DNA of 54,266 nt from an uncultured Lachnospiraceae bacterium. Its GTDB lineage: Bacteria > Bacillota > Clostridia > Lachnospirales > Lachnospiraceae. The notes under the pieces were generated by a model. The model did no database searches. It was not told the origin of the DNA and saw only the letters and a list, made by a program, of their open reading frames with translations. The translations under genes were made by a program, and so were the position numbers. Positions 1-8,428 of the stretch are shown here, in pieces. Every line of letters begins with the position of its first letter. Position 1 is the stretch's first letter. The stretch covers positions 1 to 54,266 of the forward strand of contig CAMWTP010000038.1 of NCBI GenBank assembly GCA_947177165.1. The letters are read 5' to 3'.

Positions 1-88
1 TAACGCGAACATCCTCTCACAGGCAGGCCAGTCAATGCTCGCACAGGGCAATCAGGCTAACCAGGGCGTACTCAGCCTGTTAGGCTAA
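1..88 (+). CDS. Flagellin, C-terminal end only (cut by window start)
   Basis: The first 88 bases encode the last 28 residues of a flagellin, ending in TAA. The readable tail (NANILSQAGQSMLAQ, then NQANQGVLSLLG) is the C-terminal D0 helix that packs inside the filament core. It differs from the tail of the minus-strand flagellin at 8429-9967 by a single residue (G for S after MLAQ), and the bases are also close, so the two are probably recent duplicates. Promoter, N-terminus and variable region lie outside the window. A GC-rich stem-loop follows at 128-159. Confidence 0.93.
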   Translation, partial: NANILSQAGQSMLAQGNQANQGVLSLLG

Positions 89-127
89 TCAGTAATAAAA
101 TGAATACGGGTGTATAGTACCCGGATA

Positions 128-159
128 AGGCATGGGCAGCGTCATGCTGCCCGCGCCTT
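128..159 (+). terminator. Stem-loop after the partial flagellin, weak terminator
   Basis: AAGGC, GGGCAGC, loop GTCAT, GCTGCCC and GCCTT form a nested stem about 40 bases after the flagellin stop. The following bases are A-rich rather than a T run, so termination may be weak or the hairpin may protect the 3' end. Confidence 0.5.
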
Positions 160-484
160 AAAATAAAATTCTAAGACTTTCTAAGACAAAACTAAGAAAT
201 GTCGACTGCAGGATCAGATTGACAGAGCGATCATTCAAGATGGACAGGAATGGTCAGATAGTTTGTGATAACAGACAGACTGATGGTTTAGGACAAAATC
301 CGGAGACACTTTGTGTTTTTGGTATAGCATACATGCTGGATTCATTTTCGCCGAGGTGCACCTGCTACCACAGGTACTCCCAACACCTTCGTGATACGGA
401 TGAATCTGGTCCCAAACAATTGATTATTATATTAATATTTGCGTTAATATGCTTGAAATAGGTACTTACCATTTCACATATATA
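160..484. other. Gene-free stretch, nothing recognised
   Basis: About 320 bases between the first flagellin and a strong terminator at 486-523. An 80-codon open frame begins at 219, but it has no ribosome site, its composition is not protein-like and it resembles nothing I know. The presence of a strong terminator at the end suggests that something is transcribed here, possibly only a long 3' untranslated region. No clear internal promoter was found. Confidence 0.4.
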
Positions 485-485
485 G

Positions 486-523
486 AAAACTGCCGTGTGT
501 GCTGCGCGGCAGTTTTCTTTTTT
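486..523 (+). terminator. Rho-independent terminator
   Basis: AAAACTGCCG pairs with CGGCAGTTTT (10 bp) and is followed by CTTTTTTT. It closes whatever is transcribed from the region after the partial flagellin and insulates the next sigma-28 promoter. Confidence 0.85.
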
Positions 524-620
524 TAGTTTTATGGGTCAGAATATGTGTGATAATAAATTAAGCGTAAAAGAATCGAATAGACAGAAAAATAAATAAATTT
601 TCAGAATTGTTAGAAAAGAC

Positions 621-648
621 TAAATTTTCTGACAATTTAATCCGATAT
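621..648 (+). promoter_or_regulatory. Sigma-28 (FliA/SigD) promoter of flagellin 738
   Basis: TAAA (621-624), a 16-base spacer and TCCGATAT (641-648) fit the sigma-28 consensus TAAA-N15-GCCGATAA. It lies 90 bases upstream of the start codon and belongs to a set of similar sites in front of most flagellins in this window. Confidence 0.85.
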
Positions 649-650
649 AA

Positions 651-731
651 ATTTGGGAGGCATAGGTGGGCCAAATAGTAGATAAGGAAATCATTTGCAG
701 TTTATATAGCTGTCTGACTACAAGGAGGTAG
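651..731 (+). promoter_or_regulatory. Flagellin leader with GGA-loop hairpins (CsrA-type sites)
   Basis: ATTTGG (651-656) pairs with CCAAAT (671-676), leaving GGA in the loop. A second small hairpin, CTAC-AAGGAG-GTAG (718-731), places the ribosome binding site in a 6-base loop. CsrA binds GGA in hairpin loops, with ACARGGA preferred, and in Bacillus hag it represses by covering the ribosome site. The match is visible in sequence; regulation by CsrA is inferred. Confidence 0.55.
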
Positions 732-737
732 AAGGAT

Positions 738-2822
738 TTGGTAATACAACACAATTTATTATCTATGAATGCCGACAGAATGTTAGGAATCAACAGTCGG
801 AAACTTGCAGGCTCAACCGAGAAGCTCGTATCAGGTTATAAGATTAACAGAGCTGCTGACGATGCGGCAGGTCTTTCAATATCAGAAAAAATGCGCAAGA
901 GAATCAGGGGACTTGAGAGAGGAATGGAGAACGTGGAAGACGGCATTTCTCTGTGTCAGGTGGCAGATGGCGCGCTTAACGAAGCGACAGAGCTGATTCA
1001 GCGCATGCGTGAACTTAGCATTCAGGCATACAATGGAACAAATTCAAAAAGCGACAGACAGACGATTCAGGGGGAAATTGACCAGAGCATTAAGGAACTG
1101 GACAGGATATTCGAGACGACAAAATTCAATGAAGTATCTGTTTTCAGAAACGGAACGAGGGTCAAAGGCACGGCCTTCAATGCACAGGAGCACACAGAGA
1201 GAAGAACAACAACTACATACAGGAATAAGCCCGGCTGGCTGGAAATCAATGATGGAAGCAGCAGCAGAATAGAGGTACACCCTGGATATCTGACAGGAAC
1301 TGCGCAGTATGCGGACGGAATCATGAAGCAGGACTTCAATAATGGTTCCATAAAAGTATATTTCGGACCTGACAAGGGAAACCAGGGCGGATACCAGTGG
1401 GTTGGATCGCTCCAAAAGACAAATCCGGCAGCATATAATCAGTTGATGGCAAGACCGGATTTCAAAGCATATATGGATAAGCACACGAACAATGGAACGA
1501 AACCCTATACTGGATGGACAAGTACAATTGATGATAATGTATCTGCAAAACTGAATTTCGGAAATCTTGCCAAAGTGACAGACGCTTCCGAACTGTATTC
1601 AAAGCTTGGCGAGCTCGTGGGCGTGGAAGTGGGATATCCGTGCGGAACATGTGTTCAAAAGGAGGCTATCCGCTTCTCTGGTACAATCAATGGTATCAAC
1701 GGCATGACTTTTCAGGATTCGCATTTATATGTGACAAAAGGGGAGATCAATCTCTCTAAAAGACCGTTTGCGTGGGATAACAAAGCGTATACAGGATATT
1801 TTGACGCGGTGGTTGATGTCATGGCAATGGAGGACACAGATCCGGATAAGGCGACAAAGACAAAGTCCCTCGCAGAGGCAATTGCAGCGGATCTGGCAGG
1901 CGCGACATATGATACACTGAGTTCGGTCATGACAAACCATTATGACAGGGCAGCCAGAGCTGCCAATGATCCGTACAGTGTCTATATCTATGACTACAGG
2001 GATGCAGATGCGATTAAGTTGACATCAGGTTCTGCGGATTCCACGATCATAACGTCGGGAAGAGTGACAATGACTTACGATGAGACTGTTACGACAGGGT
2101 ATTATACACATTATGATTACTGGGATGGAAATCAGATCTGGATACAGGCAAGTGACGGGACGCCGGACGGACTCTTCATATTTGACAAGCGTCTCTCCGC
2201 AGAGACACTTGGGCTGGAGAATTACAGGGTTGACACCTATGTTACAGAGGTGGAAATGGAAGATCCCGAGGGATACCAGAAAAAACTTGCTGAATGGTAT
2301 GCAGCGGCTCCGACACCTGTGATCACGCCATACGAAGTAGAAGAAACTGTAAGGGTTATGACAAAAGCGCCTGTTTATACCTATTGGACAACAATCGAAG
2401 CAGGCGAGACGAAGACACATTCTAAGCTGGTAAGCCCGGCGGAATGGACGACAACAACACAGAAGGTGACACGTTACAATATAAGCTATCCTAACGATAC
2501 CAGAGGACCCAGGCCTACTCCGAATATTCTGGTACATGAGAAATACGATCCCTCGAAACTGGAGGTGCTCGATGACGCGCTCACAACAATCAGCGAAGTG
2601 CGCTCTTACTTCGGTGCAGTCCAGAACAGACTGGAACACACCTACAACAATAACTATAATGCAATGGAAAACATGACATACGCTGAATCAAAGATCCGCG
2701 ACACTGATATGGCAGAAGAAACCGTCAGAAAGTCCATGCTGGATATTTTACAGCAGGCAGGCTTTTCTATGCTGTCCCAGGCCAATCAGTCGAAGCAGGG
2801 GATCAGTATGCTGTTGAGCTGA
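738..2822 (+). CDS. Long flagellin with cysteine-containing insert domain
   Basis: Filament subunit of 694 residues, about 1.5-2.5 times the usual clostridial flagellin. The N-terminal D0/D1 region (residues 1-150, with VIQHNLLSMNADRMLG and KLVSGYKINRAADDAAGLSI) and C-terminal D1/D0 (about 610-694, ending QANQSKQGISMLLS) are canonical. The 450-residue middle is surface-exposed variable sequence. It contains a CGTC pair (C302, C305) and a later DPYSVYIYDYRD segment; a similar arrangement recurs in the flagellin at 6872. Cysteine is rare in flagellins. The start is a TTG at 738, 9 bases after AAGGAGG, which matches the N-terminus of the family (MVIQHN). The C-terminal core is more divergent than its neighbours (NNNYNAMENMTYAES replaces the usual NNLDNVVENTTAAES), so it may be a minor filament component. 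Confidence 0.93.
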   Translation: MVIQHNLLSMNADRMLGINSRKLAGSTEKLVSGYKINRAADDAAGLSISEKMRKRIRGLERGMENVEDGISLCQVADGALNEATELIQRMRELSIQAYNGTNSKSDRQTIQGEIDQSIKELDRIFETTKFNEVSVFRNGTRVKGTAFNAQEHTERRTTTTYRNKPGWLEINDGSSSRIEVHPGYLTGTAQYADGIMKQDFNNGSIKVYFGPDKGNQGGYQWVGSLQKTNPAAYNQLMARPDFKAYMDKHTNNGTKPYTGWTSTIDDNVSAKLNFGNLAKVTDASELYSKLGELVGVEVGYPCGTCVQKEAIRFSGTINGINGMTFQDSHLYVTKGEINLSKRPFAWDNKAYTGYFDAVVDVMAMEDTDPDKATKTKSLAEAIAADLAGATYDTLSSVMTNHYDRAARAANDPYSVYIYDYRDADAIKLTSGSADSTIITSGRVTMTYDETVTTGYYTHYDYWDGNQIWIQASDGTPDGLFIFDKRLSAETLGLENYRVDTYVTEVEMEDPEGYQKKLAEWYAAAPTPVITPYEVEETVRVMTKAPVYTYWTTIEAGETKTHSKLVSPAEWTTTTQKVTRYNISYPNDTRGPRPTPNILVHEKYDPSKLEVLDDALTTISEVRSYFGAVQNRLEHTYNNNYNAMENMTYAESKIRDTDMAEETVRKSMLDILQQAGFSMLSQANQSKQGISMLLS

Positions 2823-2825
2823 AAG

Positions 2826-2868
2826 AAAGACTTGTGATTAGCCAATCGGGCTGTAGCAAGTCTTTTTT
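2826..2868 (+). terminator. Terminator of flagellin 738
   Basis: AAAGACTTG (2826-2834) pairs with CAAGTCTTT, with an inner GATTAGCC-type arm, and a run of six Ts follows. Confidence 0.85.
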
Positions 2869-2952
2869 CTTATGCGTCTGGAGGTGTACGCTTCCAACGG
2901 GTATGCGGGGTACATAAGTATCAGTCTTTATAGCAAAGAAAAGGAGAACGAT

Positions 2953-4842
2953 ATGGAGTATTTTATCCATAAAAAAATGGCAGGACACAAGAATCGTAAA
3001 ACGGCATGTACAGATAATACCCTGCAGAGACAGAAGAATAGAGAGAATAATTTTTATGCTATGGCAGGTGAGACCAGGCGGTATATTCCGGAGCAGTCCG
3101 GAACAGATGGGGCATTGGCGTACACGCGCGCAGGGGATTCTCAGAAGAGCGTGGTTCAGCGCAAAATCAAAGTGGGAGTAAGCCTGCGGCTGCGCGAAAG
3201 TGAAGAGCGGCCGCTGGAGGCATACCTGATCGATACGGTTAAGTTTGCTGAGAGGGCAGATACAAAGCTGAAAAATTACAAATCCGGCGGTGCGACGCAG
3301 GGGGCACACACGATAGCAGATGCATTTGTAAAGAAATATCAGAAAGAAATGTTAAAGAACTGCAATGTACAGGAAGCGTACAACTTTTACGGGAATCAGT
3401 TTCAGACAATTTACAATGATAATATGGCATTTCTGGGATTGCATAATATGCTTCTGCAGAGGGATGCGAATTTAGGGAGACGGATCGTATCATTAAGGAA
3501 TCTGCAAGGAGACAGACAGGATCTGGCAACAGTTACTGCTGCCGGATGTCCCCCGAATGCCATGAATGAACAGGTAGCTCTAAAAGTGTATCAGGAGGAA
3601 TTGGACCGAAAAGAGAGGCTGGATAGTTCAAATAAATTGATCGGCAGGGGACAGGAATTGATTGCAGGGAAATGCGGGCCTGGAACGATTACCCAGGTGC
3701 GGAAAAATCTGGTTGAGCTGATCAGTATATATAATGAAGCATATGCGCAGAGCGCGCTTTCAACGCGCAAAGTTGGAACAAGCGGCAGAGGTGAAGCGGG
3801 AGGGATGCACAATATTAAAAAATTGATGTCCAGAAGACTGGGGCGTCAGGAGGACGAGGACCGCCGACAGATGTTGCCGCAGTTTGATTCCCTTCTGGAC
3901 CGTGACTCAACGCAGGCTTTGGAAGCGTACGCAGAGGATCTGGGAAACAGTATTGCAGGAGGAGATACTGGAAGTACAGCATTCGCCGTCATAGACAATG
4001 GCTTCTGTTCACTGTTCAGCGCAGTGGAAAACAATATCAGAGATGGGATCTATGCATATTTTGATGAAGAGGTAAGACCAAGACCGAAGGAAAGAGAAAC
4101 GGAGTTGGAACGGGAAATGGGGATTTTGGAGGCAGAGATGGCATCGGCTTTTTCGGGAGGACTTTTGCAGAGCAGCTGGGAGGTAGTCAAAAATAATATT
4201 TTACAGATTTTGTCGGATAAACCATATGCAGAATACATACCTGATGTTACCAGTATTCTATGGGAGCAATTTACGATCATGGCAGAGAATCATGAGTTTG
4301 TACAAAATGTACAGAATATGCCAATATGGTTTGCGAGAAAGAGAGCAGGCGAAATCCCGAAGCGTTTCGCGCGCATGCTGTACACGCTGGATGATAAATA
4401 TTGGTCAGACCATGTCGAGAGAGAATTGGATCAATATGTCCGGTTATCGTTTGAGACAGTTGACTGGATTACCACAGAGACGGAAAAGCTGCGCCAATTT
4501 ATGTACATTGTGATTCGTGATGCAGAGAACAAATATCAACCATCCGATGTGTGCGATTGGGGAGAGGCAAACGATTTGGGGATTTATCGGATTATGATGC
4601 AGGATAAAATGGCAGTGGCGCTTGAGCAGACGGCAGGCAGTAATCCGTATGTGGCGCAGTATCTAAGCTATGCGCGGGAACAATTGGGAACAGGCGGATA
4701 CATAGACCAGCAGCTGCAGGATATTTTTGCATCTGTCGTCTCGGATATGTGTAATGGCAATCAGGGGATGAACTGCGAAGGATGGGTTCTTGTGATATAT
4801 TCACGGCCAGAGATTAAAGAAATACTTCATTATAAAGAATAA
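2953..4842 (+). CDS. Unknown 629-residue protein between flagellin genes
   Basis: I do not recognise this protein. The start chosen is ATG 2953, 6 bases after AAGGAG; a longer frame from 2872 begins inside the upstream terminator region and has no ribosome site. There is no signal peptide or membrane segment. The first ~75 residues are basic, polar and look disordered, then SVVQRKIKVG (about residue 75-84) begins a mostly helical, charged protein. A QR followed by a short beta-like stretch resembles the N-terminal part of proteins found with extracellular contractile injection systems in Lachnospiraceae, but this is only an impression. No catalytic motif is evident. It has neither a sigma-28 site nor an obvious sigma-A promoter in the 85-base gap after the preceding terminator. 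It may be a secreted cargo, a late-flagellar accessory or an unrelated passenger. Confidence 0.8.
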   Translation: MEYFIHKKMAGHKNRKTACTDNTLQRQKNRENNFYAMAGETRRYIPEQSGTDGALAYTRAGDSQKSVVQRKIKVGVSLRLRESEERPLEAYLIDTVKFAERADTKLKNYKSGGATQGAHTIADAFVKKYQKEMLKNCNVQEAYNFYGNQFQTIYNDNMAFLGLHNMLLQRDANLGRRIVSLRNLQGDRQDLATVTAAGCPPNAMNEQVALKVYQEELDRKERLDSSNKLIGRGQELIAGKCGPGTITQVRKNLVELISIYNEAYAQSALSTRKVGTSGRGEAGGMHNIKKLMSRRLGRQEDEDRRQMLPQFDSLLDRDSTQALEAYAEDLGNSIAGGDTGSTAFAVIDNGFCSLFSAVENNIRDGIYAYFDEEVRPRPKERETELEREMGILEAEMASAFSGGLLQSSWEVVKNNILQILSDKPYAEYIPDVTSILWEQFTIMAENHEFVQNVQNMPIWFARKRAGEIPKRFARMLYTLDDKYWSDHVERELDQYVRLSFETVDWITTETEKLRQFMYIVIRDAENKYQPSDVCDWGEANDLGIYRIMMQDKMAVALEQTAGSNPYVAQYLSYAREQLGTGGYIDQQLQDIFASVVSDMCNGNQGMNCEGWVLVIYSRPEIKEILHYKE

Positions 4843-4895
4843 TTGTACCAATTGAGCACACAAACAAAAAAATAAAAAAAGTTTTCAGAAAACTA

Positions 4896-4922
4896 TAAAC
4901 TATTCCGGGCATTGTCCGATAT
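4896..4922 (+). promoter_or_regulatory. Sigma-28 promoter of flagellin 5126
   Basis: TAAA (4896-4899), 15-base spacer, TCCGATAT (4915-4922). The spacing is exact and seven of eight -10 bases fit the motif shared by the other flagellin promoters. The resulting leader is about 200 bases and contains three GGA-loop hairpins. Confidence 0.9.
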
Positions 4923-5058
4923 AATAAGTGAATGGAAACAGAAATGAGACCATTCATCACAAACCGGTTAAAACTTTAAGTGGATGCCGAAATGGAATTT
5001 AAAGCATTTTCCGGGGAATATAAAACTTAATATAGGAAAAATTTTGTGTAACAAATGG

Positions 5059-5123
5059 GGCGAAGGGAGTCGCCGACATCCGTGTGCGGGGGAGTCGCAT
5101 GCGGTAATTACAAGGAGGTAATT
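5059..5123 (+). promoter_or_regulatory. Three tandem GGA-loop hairpins, the last holding the ribosome site
   Basis: Hairpin A: GGCGA, loop AGGGAG, TCGCC (5059-5074). Hairpin B: CCGTGTGCG, loop GGGGAGT, CGCATGCGG (5080-5104, two wobble pairs). Hairpin C: AATTAC, loop AAGGAG, GTAATT (5106-5123), so the Shine-Dalgarno is the loop and the start codon follows 2 bases later. GGA in each loop and ACAAGGAGG at the ribosome site match known CsrA targets. In Bacillus and Clostridium, CsrA represses flagellin translation and is antagonised by FliW; neither gene is in this window. The structure is seen, the regulator is inferred. Confidence 0.75.
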
Positions 5124-5125
5124 TT

Positions 5126-6553
5126 ATGGTAGTACAGCACAATCTTAGAGCAATGAACGCAAACAGAATGTTAGGAATCACAACAGGAACTTTGTCAAAA
5201 TCTTCAGAGAAGCTTTCTTCTGGTTACAAGATCAACCGCGCAGCAGATGACGCAGCAGGGCTTGCGATTTCTGAGAAGATGAGAAAGCAGATGAGAGGTC
5301 TCACACAGGCTTCTTCCAACGCTGAGGATGGTATCAGTGCAGTGCAGACCGCAGAAGGTGCTTTGACAGAAGTACATGATATGTTACAGAGAATGAATGA
5401 GCTCGCAGTGAAGGCAGCAAACGGCACGAACGCATTGTCTGACCGTCAGACAATCCAGGACGAAGTTGACCAGCTCCTTACTGAGATCGATAGAGTGTCA
5501 GAGACAACCAAGTTCAATGAGATCTACCTCTTGAAGGGTGATGCGAACAGGGTTGAGAAGTATCTGGCAGCCAAGGATGCAGGAATCGACGGATTGCTTC
5601 AGGATGGCGCGACATTTGCGACATTTACAATGAATGCTTTAAAGTTCGGCGATAGCATCTCAATTGGCGGCAAGCAGTATACTATTGGTGAAGTAGGAGA
5701 TGCTGGTGCAGATAATGTTAAAGATATAATTACGGCTTCAGTGACACCGGGAGAGCTGGTTACGATTGACGGTGTTCAGTATACAGTAGCCAGTGATGCG
5801 ACGACAGAGAATGCGGATAAGAATATTTTGACTGCAGACAATATTGCATCAAAAATCGTGGAGCAGAGTTCTGTACTGTATAAGGGCAAAACATATTATG
5901 TCATGAAGGATGAGAAAAATGCTGATGGCACAGATAATGCTAAGGGTGACGGGATAGACGATGTAAATGCATCTGTCATCACGGCTGCAAAGGCATACTC
6001 AATGATCCGTCAGGAGCTTACTCTTGCCAACAGTGTCGGTGCAAAGGCTGGCGGGAATGCGGTAGTAGAGGAAGCAGATACAGCAACAAATCCGGATAAG
6101 GCAATTTTTGCAATCAAAGAAAAAGGCAAGTACGATGTTCAGGAAGCACTCAACTTCCAGCTTCACGTAGGCGCTGACGCAGATATGACAAATAAGATTG
6201 GTGTAACGATTGATGCGCTTGATACCAGGGGATTAGGCATCAATGGTCTGAATGTTAAGGACTCGACAGGAGCATCCGCAACATATGCGATTGATTCAAT
6301 CGCAGAGGCGATTGCACATGTGTCTAAGCAGAGATCGCTGCTTGGTGCAGTCCAGAACAGATTAGAGCATACCATTAATAACCTGGATAATGTCGTAGAG
6401 AACACAACCGCTGCTGAGAGCCAGATCCGTGATACAGATATGGCGACAGAGATGGTGAAATACTCTAACGCTAACATCCTTCAGCAGGCAGGTCAGTCAA
6501 TGCTTGCACAGTCTAACCAGGCGAACCAGGGTGTATTGAGCCTGTTACAGTAA
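5126..6553 (+). CDS. Flagellin (475 aa)
   Basis: Probable major-type filament subunit. D0/D1 N-terminal core: MVVQHNLRAMNANRMLG, then KLSSGYKINRAADDAAG. C-terminal core: NNLDNVVENTTAAESQIRD, ending NQANQGVLSLLQ. The middle (about residues 150-385) is a beta-rich variable part with repeated G-x-Y-T/Y-V/I units (GGKQYTIG, DGVQYTVA, KGKTYYVM). Its core is closest to the minus-strand flagellin at 8429-9967 and to the partial one at position 1. There are no cysteines in the variable region. Start ATG 5126 with AAGGAGG 7 bases upstream. A sigma-28 promoter and an elaborate hairpin leader precede it, and a strong terminator follows at 6598. Of all flagellins here this one has the clearest signs of tight translational control. 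Confidence 0.97.
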   Translation: MVVQHNLRAMNANRMLGITTGTLSKSSEKLSSGYKINRAADDAAGLAISEKMRKQMRGLTQASSNAEDGISAVQTAEGALTEVHDMLQRMNELAVKAANGTNALSDRQTIQDEVDQLLTEIDRVSETTKFNEIYLLKGDANRVEKYLAAKDAGIDGLLQDGATFATFTMNALKFGDSISIGGKQYTIGEVGDAGADNVKDIITASVTPGELVTIDGVQYTVASDATTENADKNILTADNIASKIVEQSSVLYKGKTYYVMKDEKNADGTDNAKGDGIDDVNASVITAAKAYSMIRQELTLANSVGAKAGGNAVVEEADTATNPDKAIFAIKEKGKYDVQEALNFQLHVGADADMTNKIGVTIDALDTRGLGINGLNVKDSTGASATYAIDSIAEAIAHVSKQRSLLGAVQNRLEHTINNLDNVVENTTAAESQIRDTDMATEMVKYSNANILQQAGQSMLAQSNQANQGVLSLLQ

Positions 6554-6597
6554 TTATCGATTCCACAGGACGGGAACGTTAGTTTCTACCATGAGGA

Positions 6598-6629
6598 AAG
6601 GGCTGCTGATATTTCAGCAGTCCTTTTTA
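6598..6629 (+). terminator. Terminator of flagellin 5126
   Basis: AAGGGCTGCTGA pairs with TCAGCAGTCCTT (one G-T pair) around a short loop, and is followed by TTT. Confidence 0.88.
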
Positions 6630-6638
6630 ACATGCGCA

Positions 6639-6690
6639 CAGGCACCCAGAAGAAATATGTCAGCATAATCTGACGGGTGCCCGGCCAGGT
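6639..6690. repeat. Dispersed structured element, copy 1
   Basis: GGCACCC pairs with GGGTGCC, and TGTCAG with CTGACG inside it. The segments CCCAG, GAAATATGTCAGC and CTGACGGGTGCC recur in the same order at 19541-19580. Both copies lie directly after a terminator and upstream of a sigma-28 flagellin promoter. Function unknown. Confidence 0.6.
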
Positions 6691-6730
6691 ATTCCGGTAT
6701 CTGGGGCTGCACTTTTTCATAAACATATAT

Positions 6731-6757
6731 TAAGTTTTTGATAGGATATGTCGATAA
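6731..6757 (+). promoter_or_regulatory. Sigma-28 promoter of flagellin 6872
   Basis: TAAG (6731-6734), 15-base spacer, GTCGATAA (6750-6757). Seven of eight -10 bases match the consensus. The leader of roughly 110 bases ends in GACCA...TGGTC, which encloses two GGA triplets including the ribosome site. Confidence 0.87.
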
Positions 6758-6871
6758 ATAAGATAAGGTAGAGTGCAATCTAAACCGTGTAGACCTAGTA
6801 TAACTCACGTGTAACATACCGTTATCCGGCTTGGGTTATATGCGACCAGGAGATCAAGGAGGATGATGGTC

Positions 6872-8317
6872 ATGAGAATACAACATAATATCAGAGCGAT
6901 GAACGCGGACCGCCAGCTGGGCATGACGGAAGGGATTCTGGGAAAATCTGCGGAGAAGCTCTCAAGCGGGTACAAGATAAACAGGGCGGCGGACGATGCG
7001 GCGGGGCTGAGTATATCGGAGAAGATGCGCAAACAGATCCGCGGGCTGACACAGGCATCGGCAAATTCTGAGGATGGAATTTCCATGATACAGATTGCGG
7101 ATGGAGCCCTGACAGAAGTACACGATATGATTGACCGGTGCCTGGAACTGTCCGTCCAGGCGTCAAACGGCACAAACAGTGCGTCGGACAGAGAGAAGAT
7201 ACAGGATGAGATTGACCAGATTATTAAGGAGATCGATGCGATCAAGGAGCGGACGAAGTTCAATGAGATCTATGTGCTCAAGGGAATCGGTGTGTATGCG
7301 CCGGACCGGGTGGTAAGAACGCTGTTGCCGGTGGGAAGTCTTCCGGACTGGGTGGATTGTCCGGCCATCGATATGGAGAATGAGGTCGATGGTAAGACCG
7401 TGCTTTCCGAGCGATATAAGGGCAGCTATGCTGCGAGTATGGATTTCAAAGAATTTTCGGCGGACACGAAGCAGGATTTATATGGCAAGGGGTTCAGTAC
7501 GACATGCTGTACCTGCAATAATTTCTACTGTGTGGAGTTTACTGCCGGCACAGGTGCACAGCCTCCCGTCCAGTCTGGGAACTCCTTTGTCTACAAGTTG
7601 GGGATAGATGATATCCATTCGGGTTCGGAATTGGTTGATGCGATTCTGGAACTCACGAAAAACAGTGCAGGACAATTGGGGAATCCGGCTGATCATTTTA
7701 CCAATCTGGAAAAAGATCCGACAAATCCAGATAAAATCTGGGTGTATGACAATCGCCCCGGAACACCCTACAATACAAGTATGGATTGGGGACTGTTTGC
7801 TGCCGGAGTCATGTATGAGAAGGAGGTGCGGATACCCGGTTCCCATGAGGAGCCGCAGCAGATTGCGCTGCAGGTAGGTGCGGACACGGGAAACCAGATG
7901 ATCCTGAAGATGGCGACCATATCAAGTCATGCACTCGGCATAGACAATGTGGACGTCCGGGGCGGGTATACCTATGAGAAGCAGGTGGTGAGAACCTCGA
8001 AGGGCAAATACAGGAGACTCATGGTTCAGGTCAGCGGCGCGGACCAGGCGATCAAGGCGTTTGGCAGCGCAAAGGACAAGGTCAGTGCAGAGCGAAGCCG
8101 TCTCGGCGCATATCAGAACAGACTCGAGCATACAGTCAACAATCTGGACAATGTCGTGGAGAACACGACGGCCTCAGAGAGCCGGATACGGGATACAGAT
8201 ATGGCAAAGGAGATGGTGTTGTACTCTAACCGCAATATTCTCCTGCAGTCAGGTCAGGCGATGCTCGCGCAGGCGAATCAGTCAGGTCAGGGGATTATCT
8301 CGTTGCTTGCAGGTTAG
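6872..8317 (+). CDS. Flagellin with cysteine cluster (481 aa)
   Basis: Filament subunit with typical ends: MRIQHNIRAMNADRQLG, KLSSGYKINRAADDAAGLSI and C-terminal NNLDNVVENTTASESRIRD ... QSGQGIISLLAG. Start ATG 6872 was chosen because AAGGAGG (6856-6862) is 9 bases upstream and the family begins M-x-I/V-QHN; the earlier in-frame ATGs at 6863 and 6866 touch the ribosome site. The insert contains TTCCTCNNFYC (C212, C213, C215, C220), followed by a segment LVDAILELTKN and later DKIWVYDNR. The same order of elements is found in flagellin 738, indicating a shared insert domain. Cysteines on a filament surface could bind metal or form disulfides. The gene converges on flagellin 8429 with a shared terminator. 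Confidence 0.95.
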   Translation: MRIQHNIRAMNADRQLGMTEGILGKSAEKLSSGYKINRAADDAAGLSISEKMRKQIRGLTQASANSEDGISMIQIADGALTEVHDMIDRCLELSVQASNGTNSASDREKIQDEIDQIIKEIDAIKERTKFNEIYVLKGIGVYAPDRVVRTLLPVGSLPDWVDCPAIDMENEVDGKTVLSERYKGSYAASMDFKEFSADTKQDLYGKGFSTTCCTCNNFYCVEFTAGTGAQPPVQSGNSFVYKLGIDDIHSGSELVDAILELTKNSAGQLGNPADHFTNLEKDPTNPDKIWVYDNRPGTPYNTSMDWGLFAAGVMYEKEVRIPGSHEEPQQIALQVGADTGNQMILKMATISSHALGIDNVDVRGGYTYEKQVVRTSKGKYRRLMVQVSGADQAIKAFGSAKDKVSAERSRLGAYQNRLEHTVNNLDNVVENTTASESRIRDTDMAKEMVLYSNRNILLQSGQAMLAQANQSGQGIISLLAG

Positions 8318-8364
8318 TCAGTGATCGTAAAAAATTAGTCTAATTGACAGTGTAGAAACTACAT

Positions 8365-8400
8365 GCAAAAAAGCCGTCATATTTATGACGGCTTTTTTGC
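8365..8400. terminator. Bidirectional terminator between convergent flagellins
   Basis: GCAAAAAAGCCGTCAT, a 4-base loop and ATGACGGCTTTTTTGC form a perfect palindrome with a T run on either strand. It ends both the plus-strand gene at 6872 and the minus-strand gene at 8429. Confidence 0.95.
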
Positions 8401-8428
8401 ATTAGAAACTGTTTTTCGTATCTTGTGA

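Noticed and set aside
219..461. 80-codon open frame after the first flagellin
   Set aside because: No ribosome site, odd composition, ends in a hydrophobic random-looking stretch, no similarity that I recognise.
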